Shown here: one piece after another, positions 1 through 9,360 of the stretch
Layout of the letters: the number at the start of each line of letters is the position of its first letter
Numbering within the stretch: position 1 is the first letter of the stretch
From: Neobacillus bataviensis
GTDB taxonomy: Bacteria > Bacillota > Bacilli > Bacillales_B > DSM-18226
Length of the DNA stretch: 64,000 bases
NCBI RefSeq assembly: GCF_019969725.1
Contig: NZ_JAHXYW010000003.1
Location: forward strand, 372,001-436,000
Direction: 5' to 3'
Made by a program: the position numbers and the translations under genes
Notes under the pieces: generated by a model
The model's database searches: none
The model's input: only the letters and a program-made list of their open reading frames with translations
What the model was told of the DNA's origin: nothing

Positions 1-928
1 ATTCTTCGGATCCTTTAAACGCTTCGTAAATGTCCTTGCGAACCGCGGTCGCGGATAATGGCAAATAGGCACTTGTAATCCCCTTGGCCATGGTAATGAT
101 ATCCGGTTTCACACCATAATTCATGAATCCAAATGGTTTACCCGTACGGCCGAAGCCGCAAATCACTTCATCAACAATTAAAAGGGCTCCATGTTTTTCA
201 CAAACCTCTTTTGCCGCCTTCATATACCCATCTGGGGGAATAAGCACTCCGCCGCCGGTAATGATTGGTTCCATGATCATGGCCGCAATGGTTTCACTTA
301 GTTCCCAAGTCATCGTACGGTCGATTTCTTTTACGGAAGCTAATTCCTTTGGATCTTGCACATTTGTGTCATCACGATAGGAATCCGGCGGAGATACATG
401 GATAAAGCCCGGTGCCAGCGGCTCATATTTATATTTTCTTTGCGCCTGCCCCGTTGCTGCTAGTGCTCCCATAGAATTGCCATGGTAGGCACGGTAGCGG
501 GACATAATTTTAAAGCGGTTATGCTCTCCCTTTTGCTGATGGTATTGACGAACAATCTTAAAGGCTGTTTCATTCGCTTCAGAACCGCTGTTTGAGAAAA
601 AGATTACGTATTCATCGCCGAGCATTTCGTTTAATTTTTCTGCTAGTTTGATAGCAGGAACATGGCTCTGTGATAGCGGAAAATACGCCATCTCTTTTAA
701 TTGTTCGTACGCTGCTTCCGCCAATTCCGTTCTTCCATATCCAACATTCACACACCATAGTCCTGACATCGCATCTAAATAACGTTTGCCATCCACATCT
801 GTTACCCAAGAACCCTCAGCCTTTTCTACAATAACCGTAGCATTGGGATTATAAGGCTTCATCGAATGCCAAACATACTTATCATCTTGCTCTTGAAACG
901 TGTCTTGGGGACGACTTGTTTGAACCAT
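1..928 (-). CDS. class III (omega-amino acid) aminotransferase, partial
   Basis: The gene runs off the left edge, leaving about the first 309 residues. It is a PLP-dependent class III aminotransferase: an SNSGSEANETA cofactor-binding stretch, VDEVICGFGRTG with the Asp that contacts the pyridine nitrogen, and the presumed catalytic lysine in ITMAKGI near residue 282. The ATG at 928 is preceded by AAAGGAGGAAAATTACGGT, a strong ribosome binding site. It follows the MmsA-type dehydrogenase and the pyrimidine-degradation genes, so the likely role is transamination of beta-alanine or beta-aminoisobutyrate to the semialdehyde that the next enzyme oxidises. That substrate is inferred from context; other omega-amino acids are possible. 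Confidence 0.85.
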   Translation of the reverse strand, partial: MVQTSRPQDTFQEQDDKYVWHSMKPYNPNATVIVEKAEGSWVTDVDGKRYLDAMSGLWCVNVGYGRTELAEAAYEQLKEMAYFPLSQSHVPAIKLAEKLNEMLGDEYVIFFSNSGSEANETAFKIVRQYHQQKGEHNRFKIMSRYRAYHGNSMGALAATGQAQRKYKYEPLAPGFIHVSPPDSYRDDTNVQDPKELASVKEIDRTMTWELSETIAAMIMEPIITGGGVLIPPDGYMKAAKEVCEKHGALLIVDEVICGFGRTGKPFGFMNYGVKPDIITMAKGITSAYLPLSATAVRKDIYEAFKGSEE

Positions 929-955
929 ACCGTAATTTTCCTCCTTTTCCGTATC

Positions 956-968
956 GGTGCCTGACACC
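956..968. repeat. GGTGCCTGACACC dispersed 13-bp repeat
   Basis: Near-palindromic GGTGCCTGACACC in the short gap between mmsA and the aminotransferase gene. The same word, or its reverse complement GGTGTCAGGCACC, recurs at 32880-32892 and as an inverted pair at 48972-49015. Confidence 0.6.
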
Positions 969-971
969 ATT

Positions 972-2438
972 TTATGCGTCAAAGCGTGAAGTAATCATTT
1001 TTTTACGAGTATAGAAGTTTACACCGTCTTTACCATTTACGTGCATATCACCGTAGAAGGAATCCTTCCATCCAGAGAATGGGAAAAACGCCATTGTTGC
1101 TGGGACACCTACGTTAATGCCGAGCATTCCTGCGTCCGCTTCTTCACGGAACTGTCGAATAGCCTTTGCATTGTTGGTATAAATGGTTGCACCATTACCG
1201 AATCTTGATTTACGGATATATTCCAACCCTTCATCTAAATCGTTTGCACGAAGTAGACTTAATACTGGTGCGAAAATTTCTTCTTTTGCAATTGTCATAT
1301 CCGGTGTAACGTGATCGAAAATCGTTGGTCCTAAGAAATTGCCTTCAGGAAGTTCATCCATTTCTTTACGTCCGTCTCTAATTAAGTCTGCGCCTTCCTC
1401 TAAGCCTTTTTCAATGTATCCAAGAACTTTATCGCGGTGTTCCTTACGGATGACCGGGGTTAACAGTACTTCTTCATCCATCCCGTTCCCAATGATTAAT
1501 TCATCCGCCTGTTTCTTTAATGCGTTTACAAATGGTTCATTATCACCGACTACGACAACGGCACTACAAGCCATACACCGCTGGCCGGCACTTCCGAAAG
1601 TCGAGCTGATGATATGCTGAACGGCCTTATTCATATCGGCATCCGGCATTACAATATGATGATTTTTCGCTCCGGAAAGGGCTTGAACACGCTTGCCTGC
1701 AGCAGCAGCACGCTCATAAACATATTTGGCAACCGGCTGTGAACCGACAAAGGAAATGGCGGCAATATCCTTATGCTCAAGAAGGCCATTTACAACATCA
1801 TGGGAACCATGGACGACGTTTAACACTCCTGGAGGTGCACCAGCTTCAGTAAATAATTCTACTAATCTATTGGCTAAAATTGGGGTACGCTCAGATGGCT
1901 TCAGCACAAACGTGTTACCACAGGCAACTGCTAGAGGGAACATCCATAAAGGCACCATCATTGGGAAGTTAAACGGTGTAATCCCGCCAACTACTCCTAG
2001 AGGGTAACGGAACATTTCGGAATCAATATCCTCAGCAATACCAGAAAGAGTTTCACCCATGATCAATGTCGGAGCACCCGCAGCAAATTCTACGCACTCA
2101 ATGCCGCGTTGAACTTCCCCATACGCTTCCTTGTAAGCCTTTCCATTTTCCAAAACGATTAATCTTGCTAATTCCTCATGGTTTTCTGTTAATAGATAGT
2201 GATATTTAAAAAGAATCCTTGCACGTTTTGGAACAGGCACGTTTTTCCACTTTTTAAAGGCTTCTTTCGCTGCTGCAACCGCAAGATCAACATCTTCTTT
2301 TGTGGAAACAGGGACCTTTGTCAGGATTTCATTCGTCGCTGGGTTTGGCACATCCAAAGTTTGAGTACTATTTGAGCTCACCCATGCTCCGTTAATATAA
2401 TTGTTTAAAATAGCAGTGTCCTTTTTTGTTACGCTCAT
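972..2438 (-). CDS. mmsA: methylmalonate/malonate-semialdehyde dehydrogenase (CoA-acylating)
   Basis: A 488-residue aldehyde dehydrogenase of the MmsA/IolA type, which converts malonate semialdehyde or methylmalonate semialdehyde plus CoA and NAD to acetyl-CoA or propionyl-CoA. Visible signs are the TPFNFP stretch near 154, the VGSQPV nucleotide-binding turn near 231 and the catalytic Cys288 in the MmsA-characteristic [12 protein letters not shown] context; the length is normal. The ATG at 2438 has a GGAGGAATAT ribosome binding site. It sits between a PucR-family regulator and an omega-aminotransferase, which fits the last step of beta-alanine or beta-aminoisobutyrate breakdown from uracil or thymine. 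Without the neighbours, inositol or valine catabolism would be equally possible. Confidence 0.92.
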   Translation of the reverse strand: MSVTKKDTAILNNYINGAWVSSNSTQTLDVPNPATNEILTKVPVSTKEDVDLAVAAAKEAFKKWKNVPVPKRARILFKYHYLLTENHEELARLIVLENGKAYKEAYGEVQRGIECVEFAAGAPTLIMGETLSGIAEDIDSEMFRYPLGVVGGITPFNFPMMVPLWMFPLAVACGNTFVLKPSERTPILANRLVELFTEAGAPPGVLNVVHGSHDVVNGLLEHKDIAAISFVGSQPVAKYVYERAAAAGKRVQALSGAKNHHIVMPDADMNKAVQHIISSTFGSAGQRCMACSAVVVVGDNEPFVNALKKQADELIIGNGMDEEVLLTPVIRKEHRDKVLGYIEKGLEEGADLIRDGRKEMDELPEGNFLGPTIFDHVTPDMTIAKEEIFAPVLSLLRANDLDEGLEYIRKSRFGNGATIYTNNAKAIRQFREEADAGMLGINVGVPATMAFFPFSGWKDSFYGDMHVNGKDGVNFYTRKKMITSRFDA

Positions 2439-2509
2439 CTATATTCCTCCTTATTTATATAACAATTGGAATTACTATCATTATCTCGCATGTATGAATT
2501 GCTTTCATT

Positions 2510-2529
2510 AGACATACTGTAAAATGTCT
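2510..2529. promoter_or_regulatory. dyad with ACATACTGTAAAA, putative PucR-family operator
   Basis: AGACAT-N8-ATGTCT inverted repeat containing ACATACTGTAAAA (2512-2524), about 80 bp upstream of the mmsA start. The same 13-mer with two variable positions occurs twice upstream of preT at 9021-9060. Assignment to the adjacent PucR-family regulator is inference. Confidence 0.45.
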
Positions 2530-2572
2530 GCGAAGATTTCTTCGACAAATTGAACATTCATTTAACATTTCA

Positions 2573-4189
2573 TCATCGGACTTGATTAATTACACCTGGT
2601 TTCGACCCTGATAAATAATCATGGACAAGCAGCATAAATTCGATCGCCACTCGCTTTTCATGATCCATAAAATCTTCTCCCAGCAGGTTCTCAAGCTTTT
2701 GCAGACGATGGTAAAGTGTTTGTCTTACAATAAAAAGCTTGTTTGAAGTTTCCTGCTTTGAGCCGTTACACTCTAAATAGGCTTTTAATGTTTCTAACAG
2801 CTTGCCATTATATTTTTGGTCATATTGTATAACCGGATAAAGGTATTCCGATGCAAGCTCCTGTAAATCCGTATATTTGCTCATTTGTGAAATAAGACGA
2901 TACAAATGTAAATCCTCATAAAAATGGTAGATTTGTTTATTCGTCATTTTTTGTTGGATTCGAATAGTTTCCTTCGCTGTTTGATAGCTTTTATGTACAT
3001 CCCTTAAGGATTCGGTAAACTTACCGGCAGCAATGATAAACCCAGCAGAACTTTGCTTTCGGATAAACTCGGATTCTTGAAGAGAATCCACTGCTTTTTT
3101 TATTCGTTCCTTTAGATTCTTTTTCGCCCGGCTGTTTAATAGGATAAACGTAATCTCATTTCGTTTTTCAACAGAAAAAACCACAAAACCATTCTGCTCA
3201 AAAACAGAGCGAAACAGTAATTTCAGGTATGTTACATCATTGATCGATTTATCTTTGATTGGAAAAAGCTTCGTTATCAGAACTACTACATCGCTGGTTT
3301 TCGTTTTTATCCCATTCTCTATTAGATATTCCTGAATGCCTTCTATGGAATGTTCGCCCTCCAGCCAGCCATGCAGCCATTCAAACTCTTCTACCCGCTT
3401 TTTTTCCTCAACATATAAATCTCTTAAAAGATGTTGCGCTAAAGCTGTACCAGTCCTGTCTAAAATTAATAAGTCGTATTCGCTGATCGGAATATCCTTC
3501 GAGTAAATGATTAATTCTGCATACTCTTGACCGAACAAAAAGATAGGTGAAATAGCGATTTGCTGACTTGGATTTTGTTTGGCCACATCAATCTTAGAAA
3601 GAATAATCGCTTCGTCAGTGCGATTGATTTCCGGGACAAATTCGTAATCCTTGTTTTTCATTCGAAAGATGATTTGCACGTCAAGAGCAGAAAAAATAAA
3701 TTGAAGAATATCCTCGTATGTTTCAATGGTAAGAAGTCTTTTATTTAAACTTTGCGAGTAATCCTCCAGATCCGCTATTTTCTGATATTGCTGATTAATG
3801 ATAACCGAATGAATATCCTGCGTGATTTCCACAAATGGTACTTCCTCCTCAAAAATAATGATCGGGAATTGATTTTCATTCGCAAACTCAATCACTTCAG
3901 CAGGAATTTCTGACACATAGGTCCCAATTTCAATGCAAAGGCCTGCCGCATTGTTTTTATAAAATTGTTTCACCATCGAGATAAATAAATCTACATTATC
4001 TTTCCAGGCAACACCAGTGGATAAAATTAGCTCGTGACCGTTTAATAGATTTCGAATACTCGTTGCCTCTACGACATGAACCCATTTAACAATCTGTTGA
4101 ACTCCATCATGCCCGGCAATAACGCGGGCATTTTCGAAGTGCTTTCTATTTAAAATATCCGCTACCTTCAGTTGAAAATGTTCTTTCAT
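2573..4189 (-). CDS. PucR-family transcriptional regulator
   Basis: A 538-residue regulator. The N-terminal PucR domain covers about residues 1-125 (VKWVHVVEATSIRNLLNGHE and LCIEIGTYVSEIPAEVI are typical). A less conserved middle follows, and the C-terminal PucR-type helix-turn-helix has QETSNKLFIVRQTLYHRLQKL. The ATG at 4189 is chosen because AAGGAGAGCAAAAC precedes it; the open frame extends upstream to 4249 but would include the terminator stem. PucR-family proteins sense nitrogen-compound metabolites. Its place between the preTA-hydA genes and mmsA suggests that it controls pyrimidine degradation; the effector is unknown. Confidence 0.88.
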   Translation of the reverse strand: MKEHFQLKVADILNRKHFENARVIAGHDGVQQIVKWVHVVEATSIRNLLNGHELILSTGVAWKDNVDLFISMVKQFYKNNAAGLCIEIGTYVSEIPAEVIEFANENQFPIIIFEEEVPFVEITQDIHSVIINQQYQKIADLEDYSQSLNKRLLTIETYEDILQFIFSALDVQIIFRMKNKDYEFVPEINRTDEAIILSKIDVAKQNPSQQIAISPIFLFGQEYAELIIYSKDIPISEYDLLILDRTGTALAQHLLRDLYVEEKKRVEEFEWLHGWLEGEHSIEGIQEYLIENGIKTKTSDVVVLITKLFPIKDKSINDVTYLKLLFRSVFEQNGFVVFSVEKRNEITFILLNSRAKKNLKERIKKAVDSLQESEFIRKQSSAGFIIAAGKFTESLRDVHKSYQTAKETIRIQQKMTNKQIYHFYEDLHLYRLISQMSKYTDLQELASEYLYPVIQYDQKYNGKLLETLKAYLECNGSKQETSNKLFIVRQTLYHRLQKLENLLGEDFMDHEKRVAIEFMLLVHDYLSGSKPGVINQVR

Positions 4190-4225
4190 CGTTTTGCTCT
4201 CCTTATAGAAAGGAAATTTTTTAAG

Positions 4226-4256
4226 AAAAAGGATTGGTTCTTCTACCAATCCTTTT
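4226..4256 (-). terminator. rho-independent terminator of the preT operon
   Basis: Inverted repeat AAAAAGGATTGGT / ACCAATCCTTTT with a six-base loop, followed on the minus strand by a T-rich run. It ends the preT-preA-hydA-small gene transcript just upstream of the PucR-family gene. Confidence 0.75.
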
Positions 4257-4269
4257 CTGTTATCGTGGG

Positions 4270-4527
4270 TTAATGAACAATCGGCAAGTATATTTTGATT
4301 TCATTTAGCATGGATTCAAACTCTTCGGGGTCTAGAAAATCATCTAATTTCCAATTTTCCCTGATCCATGCCACTAATTCTTCCGGAGAATTGAAATACT
4401 CACCGCTTGAATCCGACTTCCTAATCATATAGCGCCCGTTATCTTCATCAATTGTGACTTCACATGGATAGAAATTATCCTTTGATTTTAAATAGAATTC
4501 CATTCTACCCACACCCTTTATCGTCAC
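4270..4527 (-). CDS. small unknown protein in the pyrimidine operon
   Basis: An 85-residue hypothetical protein, acidic and without signal peptide or membrane segment (YFNSPEELVAWIRENW, DPEEFESMLNEIKIYL). The GTG at 4527 overlaps the stop codon of the upstream gene and has AAGGAA five bases ahead, suggesting translational coupling. The ATG at 4503, behind AAAGGGTGTGGGTAG, is an alternative giving 77 residues. It is the last gene of the operon with PreT, PreA and the hydantoinase. I do not recognise the family; an accessory role in pyrimidine breakdown is inferred only from position. Confidence 0.7.
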   Translation of the reverse strand: MTIKGVGRMEFYLKSKDNFYPCEVTIDEDNGRYMIRKSDSSGEYFNSPEELVAWIRENWKLDDFLDPEEFESMLNEIKIYLPIVH

Positions 4528-4742
4528 TATTTTCCTTGATTTTGTTTGATTAATAGACTTGAAAAATACTTCCTGCCATTAGCCGTACCAATTAAGAGAG
4601 TCTCGGTAACATTACCATTCGGATGTAAAAAATCAACAGTGGCTCCGTTTAAATGTTCATTAACTCCATTAATTCGATATCCTTTCCCGATGAAAAAATC
4701 AATTTTATCTCTTTCATCTTGAAATTGTTGATATTCTGACAT
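4527..4742 (-). CDS. small unknown protein in the pyrimidine operon
   Basis: A 71-residue hypothetical protein (GKGYRINGVNEHLNGATVDF, then HPNGNVTETLLIGTANGRKY), probably a small mixed alpha/beta fold. The ATG at 4742 has AAGGTGGGGG just upstream. It starts 22 bp after the hydantoinase stop and overlaps the following gene. No family recognised; co-transcription with preT, preA and hydA is well supported by spacing. Confidence 0.7.
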   Translation of the reverse strand: MSEYQQFQDERDKIDFFIGKGYRINGVNEHLNGATVDFLHPNGNVTETLLIGTANGRKYFSSLLIKQNQGK

Positions 4743-4764
4743 TTAACCCCCACCTTGGATTTAA

Positions 4765-6183
4765 TTAGATTGATAATGTTTCATTTTGATTCAACGGTGT
4801 ATTCAAGCTATACTTTTCCCGCTTCAAATACTGGCCAGATCCTGGTTTACCAACGAACTGCTTGTCGCGGATTACATAATCACCGCGAACTAATACTGAA
4901 ACTGGCTCGCCTGTCACTTTCATTCCTTCAAAGGCGTTATAGTCAACAGCCATATGATGAGTTTCTGCTGAAATCACACGTTCAACATTGGGGTCAAAAA
5001 TGACAAGGTCTGCGTCCGCACCAATGGCAATCGTTCCTTTTTTCGGGAATAAGCCAAACAACTTGGCAACCCTTGTTGAAGTTAGATCAACGAATTGATT
5101 TAGACTGATTCTTCCTTTTTTCACACCTTCAGAGAATAATATCGTTAAACGATCTTCAATAATTGGACCGCCGTTCGGGATTTTTGTAAAATCATTTCGT
5201 CCAAGTTCCTTTTGCCCTTTAAAATCGAATGAGCATTGATCAGAACCAAATGTTTGCAGCGTTCCATTTTTCAAAGCATTCCAAAGGACTTCCTGATTCC
5301 ATTTCTCTCTGAGCGGAGGAGACCACACATATTTAGCTCCTTCAAAGTTCGGTTTTTCTAAATAACTTTGATCTAGGACTAAATATTGCGGACAGGTTTC
5401 ACCCCAGACATTAAATCCTTTGCTGCGAGCTTCAGCAATTTGTTCAACGGCATCTGAGCAGGATACGTGGACTACATATAGCTGAGAATTGGCCAGACCA
5501 GTGAGTCTAGCGGCGCGTCCTGTTGCTTCTCCTTCTAATTCTTGCGGACGTGTTAAGGCGTGATAGATTGGTTCTGTTTTACCTTCTTCTAGGGCCTTTT
5601 TCGTTAAATAATCGATAACATCGCCGTTTTCTGCGTGAACCATGACTAAACCGCCATGTTCTTTAGCCGTGACTAGCGTCCGGAAAAGCGTTTCGTCATC
5701 TGCTTGCAATACATTTTTATATGCCATGAACACTTTAAAGGAAGTAATTCCTTCTTCATTAATAACTTGAGGAAGTTCCTTCAATACCTTGTCATTGATT
5801 TCCCCAATCATTAAGTGGAAACCATAATCAATAACAGCTTTATCTTTTGACTTGCCATGCCAGGTTTGAATCGCATCTTTGAGCGGTTCGCCTTTATTCG
5901 TTAAGCAGAAATCAATAATGGAAGTCGTTCCGCCAAAGGCTGCTGCGATTGTACCTGATTCAAAGTCATCCTTGGTAATCGTTCCTCCGAAAGGCATATC
6001 TAGGTGAGTATGTGGATCAATTCCTCCTGGAAAAACTAAGCAGCCTTTTGCATCTACGATTTCGGCACCAATGGCTGAAAGGTTTGTGCCAATCTGCACA
6101 ATTTTCCCATCCTCGATTAATAGTTCCGCCTGATAAGTATCTGTTGCAGTGACAATCGTTCCGTTCTTAATAATTTTCTTCAT
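4765..6183 (-). CDS. hydA: dihydropyrimidinase / D-hydantoinase
   Basis: A 472-residue cyclic amidohydrolase of the dihydropyrimidinase/hydantoinase family, opening the ring of dihydrouracil or dihydrothymine to the N-carbamoyl-beta-amino acid. It shows the metal-binding PGGIDPHTHLDMPFGG near residue 53, the carboxylated-lysine motif SFKVFMAYK near 148, the histidine motifs MVHAENGD and YVVHVSC, and FGSDQCSF near 313. The length is normal. It lies 21 bp downstream of preA in the same operon. The matching N-carbamoyl-beta-alanine amidohydrolase is not in the window and may lie beyond the left edge. Confidence 0.93.
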   Translation of the reverse strand: MKKIIKNGTIVTATDTYQAELLIEDGKIVQIGTNLSAIGAEIVDAKGCLVFPGGIDPHTHLDMPFGGTITKDDFESGTIAAAFGGTTSIIDFCLTNKGEPLKDAIQTWHGKSKDKAVIDYGFHLMIGEINDKVLKELPQVINEEGITSFKVFMAYKNVLQADDETLFRTLVTAKEHGGLVMVHAENGDVIDYLTKKALEEGKTEPIYHALTRPQELEGEATGRAARLTGLANSQLYVVHVSCSDAVEQIAEARSKGFNVWGETCPQYLVLDQSYLEKPNFEGAKYVWSPPLREKWNQEVLWNALKNGTLQTFGSDQCSFDFKGQKELGRNDFTKIPNGGPIIEDRLTILFSEGVKKGRISLNQFVDLTSTRVAKLFGLFPKKGTIAIGADADLVIFDPNVERVISAETHHMAVDYNAFEGMKVTGEPVSVLVRGDYVIRDKQFVGKPGSGQYLKREKYSLNTPLNQNETLSI

Positions 6184-6204
6184 TTGAGTTTCCTCCTATT
6201 TTAT

Positions 6205-7491
6205 CTATTTAGTAACGTCAACTTTGCAATCTGCTGCAACTTTAAGTGCAGCTTGACGATCATTCCAAGTCATCACTGGCAGTTCGCTTGGTACTTCTAT
6301 CATGTCAATTGCTCCGTCCACAGGACAAACGATTGAACATAAATTACAGCCGACACAATCTTCATCACGTACTTTTAAATAGCTTTTTCCATTCGTATCT
6401 GTCAACATGTCGATACATTGGTGAGAGGTATCTTCACAGGCAATATGGCATTTATTGCAGTTGATGCATACATCGGTATTAATTTTGGCAACGATATTAT
6501 AGTTTAAATCCAAGTTACCCCAGTCCGAATATTTCTGAACAGACTTACCGATAATCTCAGAAACGGAAGAAATGCCCTTGCTATCTAAATAATTGCTCAG
6601 TCCTTCAATCATATCCTCCACAATGCGGAAGCCATGGTGCATCGCGGCGGTACAAACTTGAACGCCAGTCGCACCCATCAACATAAATTCCACAGCATCC
6701 TGCCAATTGGAAATACCGCCTATTCCCGATATAGGGACATTAATATGCGGGTGTCTTGCGCATTCGGCCACCATGTTAAGTGCGATAGGTTTTACGGCTG
6801 GACCACAATAGCCGCCGTGTGCTCCTTTACCAGCCACATGAGGAATCGTGTTCCAAGTATCGAGGTCAACCCCCATTAAGCTGTTAATTGTATTAATCAT
6901 ACTTATGGCATCCGCACCGCCATTGCAGGCTGCTTCAGCTGTTGCAGTAATGTCTGTAATGTTAGGTGTTAATTTTACGATGACAGGAGTTTTTGCCACT
7001 TCTTTAACCCAATAGGTTTGCCGTTCTACAAGAGCAGGCACCTGTCCGGAGGCTGATCCCATGCCGCGTTCCGCCATGCCATGGGGACAGCCGAAGTTTA
7101 ATTCAAGGCCGTCAACTCCGACATCTTCAACACGTTTGACAATTTCATGCCATTTTTCCTGTTTCGGCTCAACCATTAGGGAAGCAATAATCGCATGGTT
7201 CGGGAACCGCTTTTTCGTTTCATAAATCTCCTTTAAATTAACTTCTAACGGCCTGTCGGTAATCAGCTCAATATTATTGAAACCTGCGACTCGCTGGCCA
7301 TTAAAGCTAACCGCCGCAAATCGGGAAGATACGTTTAGGATTGGGTCACCTAACGTTTTCCACACTGCTCCTCCCCAGCCGGCTTCAAAGGCTCGTTGAA
7401 CCTGATAACCGGAATTGGTAGGAGGTGCTGAAGCCAGCCAAAACGGGTTAGGAGATTTAATCCCTGCAAGATTAATACGTAAATCAGCCAT
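6205..7491 (-). CDS. preA: NAD-dependent dihydropyrimidine dehydrogenase subunit PreA
   Basis: A 428-residue catalytic subunit of the PreT-PreA dihydropyrimidine dehydrogenase, which reduces uracil or thymine with NADH. The first ~320 residues are an FMN-binding dihydroorotate-dehydrogenase-like barrel (NPFWLASAPPTNSGYQ; LELNFGCPHGMAERGMG; GIGGISNWQDAVEFMLMGA). The C-terminus holds two 4Fe-4S clusters, CINCNKCHIAC and CVGCNLCSIVCP. The ATG at 7491 has GGGGG seven bases upstream; a GTG directly before it is an alternative. It follows preT by 16 bp. Confidence 0.95.
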   Translation of the reverse strand: MADLRINLAGIKSPNPFWLASAPPTNSGYQVQRAFEAGWGGAVWKTLGDPILNVSSRFAAVSFNGQRVAGFNNIELITDRPLEVNLKEIYETKKRFPNHAIIASLMVEPKQEKWHEIVKRVEDVGVDGLELNFGCPHGMAERGMGSASGQVPALVERQTYWVKEVAKTPVIVKLTPNITDITATAEAACNGGADAISMINTINSLMGVDLDTWNTIPHVAGKGAHGGYCGPAVKPIALNMVAECARHPHINVPISGIGGISNWQDAVEFMLMGATGVQVCTAAMHHGFRIVEDMIEGLSNYLDSKGISSVSEIIGKSVQKYSDWGNLDLNYNIVAKINTDVCINCNKCHIACEDTSHQCIDMLTDTNGKSYLKVRDEDCVGCNLCSIVCPVDGAIDMIEVPSELPVMTWNDRQAALKVAADCKVDVTK

Positions 7492-7507
7492 CACTATTCC
7501 CCCTTAA

Positions 7508-8875
7508 TTAAACTGTTCCAACAGCCGAAAATTGCTTATGAATTGCGTATGCAACATCTTTTCCCTGCTGTGCGGCTGTTACGACCATGGCATCACCCTT
7601 ACCTTTGCCAAAAATAACGTCCCCGCAGGCAAAGATTTTTGGATTTGAGGTTTGAAGCGTTTCTTGATCGACCTTTACAACTCCACCTTCATGTTTAAGG
7701 CCTAATGATTCAATCAATTCCAAGTGTCTTGTTTGCCCGATGGCTTTTACAACGGCCTCTACTGGAATAATATGTTCAGATCCTTCAACAGCAACAGGCC
7801 GGCGGCGCCCATCCTTTTCAGGTTCACCGAGCGTCATTTTAATACACTCAATTCCAGTTACCTTTCCGGCTTCATCCCCGATAATTCGTTTAGGCGCAGT
7901 TAACCAGCGGAACTCCACGCCATCCTGTTTGGCAAATTCATATTCAAAATCATAAGCAGTCATCTCTTCCTCCGTCCTGCGGTAAAGGATTTTTACATTT
8001 TCAGCCCCTAACCGGACAGAACAGGTCGCACCGTCAATCGCGGTATTGCCAGCACCAACGACCACCACTCGCTTGCCTATAAAATCTTTTGATAATTGGC
8101 CGCTTTTCGTGGCCTTCACAAATTCAATGGCATCATAAACCCCGTCTAACTCTTCTCCTTCAATACCAAGATCAGGTACATTTGCCATCCCTGCTGCTAA
8201 AACGATTTTATCGTAATTATTCGTTAATTCTTCAACGGATACATCTCTGCCTACCATTGTGTTCGTTTTAATCGTGACGTTTAACTTCTCTACTTGCTCT
8301 ACTTCCCAATAAGAAATTCGCTGAGGCAAACGGAAAGAAACGATACCAAAGGTATTCAATCCACCAGCTTCCTTAGCTGCTTCAAAAATGGTCACGTCAT
8401 AGCCTAATCTGGCAAGCTCCCTAGCTGCAGATAATCCGGCTGGGCCGCCGCCTATAACAGCCACTCTGACACCATTGGGTTCACCTGGCTGGAATAGAGT
8501 TTTCTCATTTTGGATCGCCCAATCTGTCGAATACCGCTGCAGATTGCCGATCATGATTGGTTTGGTTGAATGGTTTAGAACACAAGCTCCTTCACAAAGC
8601 TCTTCAGTTGGGCAAACCCTCGCGCAACTTGCACCAACTGGGTTTGAGGACATAATCGTTTTGGCAGAACCAAGGAAATTTCCTGAGGCTATTTTTTTAA
8701 TAAAAGTTGGTATATCAATACTTGTTGGACAGGCTTTAATACATGGGGCATCATAACAATAGAGGCATCGATTTGATTCTTCCAGAGCTTCACGGTTTGT
8801 TAATCCTCGTTCAACCTCTTGGAAGTTCTTTTCAAGATTGGTTAAGGAAATGCGCTGCATTTTTTCAATGGCCAA
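7508..8875 (-). CDS. preT: NAD-dependent dihydropyrimidine dehydrogenase subunit PreT
   Basis: A 455-residue electron-input subunit that passes electrons from NADH to PreA. The N-terminal cysteine-rich Fe-S region (CLYCYDAPCIKACP; CARVCPTEELCEGAC) is followed by an FAD site (VAVIGGGPAGLSAARELA, near 143) and an NAD site (VVVVGAGNTAIDGA, near 270), and ends with the FAD-binding ACGD motif. The TTG at 8875 is preferred because AAAAGGGGAGGG lies six bases upstream; the first ATG (8860) has no ribosome binding site. First gene of the five-gene operon, with an ~450-bp regulatory region in front. Confidence 0.95.
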   Translation of the reverse strand: MAIEKMQRISLTNLEKNFQEVERGLTNREALEESNRCLYCYDAPCIKACPTSIDIPTFIKKIASGNFLGSAKTIMSSNPVGASCARVCPTEELCEGACVLNHSTKPIMIGNLQRYSTDWAIQNEKTLFQPGEPNGVRVAVIGGGPAGLSAARELARLGYDVTIFEAAKEAGGLNTFGIVSFRLPQRISYWEVEQVEKLNVTIKTNTMVGRDVSVEELTNNYDKIVLAAGMANVPDLGIEGEELDGVYDAIEFVKATKSGQLSKDFIGKRVVVVGAGNTAIDGATCSVRLGAENVKILYRRTEEEMTAYDFEYEFAKQDGVEFRWLTAPKRIIGDEAGKVTGIECIKMTLGEPEKDGRRRPVAVEGSEHIIPVEAVVKAIGQTRHLELIESLGLKHEGGVVKVDQETLQTSNPKIFACGDVIFGKGKGDAMVVTAAQQGKDVAYAIHKQFSAVGTV

Positions 8876-8927
8876 AGAGAAACCCTCCCCTTTTCAATTA
8901 AAGGTAAATTTTAATGAAAATCAAAAA

Positions 8928-8941
8928 TGAAAGCGCTTTAT
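8928..8941. promoter_or_regulatory. cre-like site (CcpA) upstream of preT
   Basis: TGAAAGCGCTTTAT matches 12 of 14 positions of the CcpA consensus TGNAANCGNTNNCA and is centred ~60 bp upstream of the preT start, a common position for carbon catabolite control. Confidence 0.5.
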
Positions 8942-9020
8942 TAAAAATTCAATATTAGCTATCCATCCTCCTTCTTCTTTCTTATGTACTTTGCAGAAAA
9001 TTCTGCCTTATTTTTATTTT

Positions 9021-9060
9021 ACAGACTGTAAAAGACCATTTCACCTTACATTCTGTAAAA
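9021..9060. promoter_or_regulatory. paired ACAnnCTGTAAAA elements
   Basis: Direct repeats ACAGACTGTAAAA (9021-9033) and ACATTCTGTAAAA (9048-9060), start to start 27 bp, upstream of preT. The same motif lies upstream of mmsA. Candidate operators for the PucR-family regulator of the island. Confidence 0.5.
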
Positions 9061-9320
9061 TGATGCAACCATTTGATTATCCAATATGTAAAAAGAAATG
9101 AATTGGAAAGCTTGTTCACTTTTCTGAATTCTTTTTCAATTTATCATAACTAAATTGAAAAAAATGTAAAAAAATAGCGAAGTGTCAAATTTTCTTACAT
9201 ACTTTTTCAATCGCATAAATCCTTTATTTTCAACACTTTTGTTAAGCTTTTGAGTAATAAATAAAAGATTAGCCTGAAAAAAAATCGACATTAGTAAAGA
9301 TCTTGACGATATTTTGGCAT

Positions 9321-9356
9321 AAAAAGAGTGTACCTCTTCTCCGGTACACTTTTTCC
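9321..9356. terminator. terminator downstream of the HemD-like gene
   Basis: Stem AAAAAGAGTGTACC / GGTACACTTTTT with an eight-base loop; A and T runs on both sides allow function in either direction. Confidence 0.8.
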
Positions 9357-9360
9357 AAAA

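Larger units (their letters stand above)
8876..9320. promoter_or_regulatory. AT-rich promoter region of the preT operon (no gene)
   Basis: About 445 bp without a credible gene between preT and the next terminator. It contains a cre-like site (8928-8941), two ACAnnCTGTAAAA elements (9021-9033 and 9048-9060) and a weaker ATGTAAAA copy at 9086-9093. The remainder is AT-rich with many A and T runs. Confidence 0.5.

Noticed and set aside
8876..9320. Riboswitch or small RNA in the long region upstream of preT
   Set aside because: No stable multi-helix structure or known aptamer consensus was seen; the stretch is mainly A/T runs with short repeated motifs.
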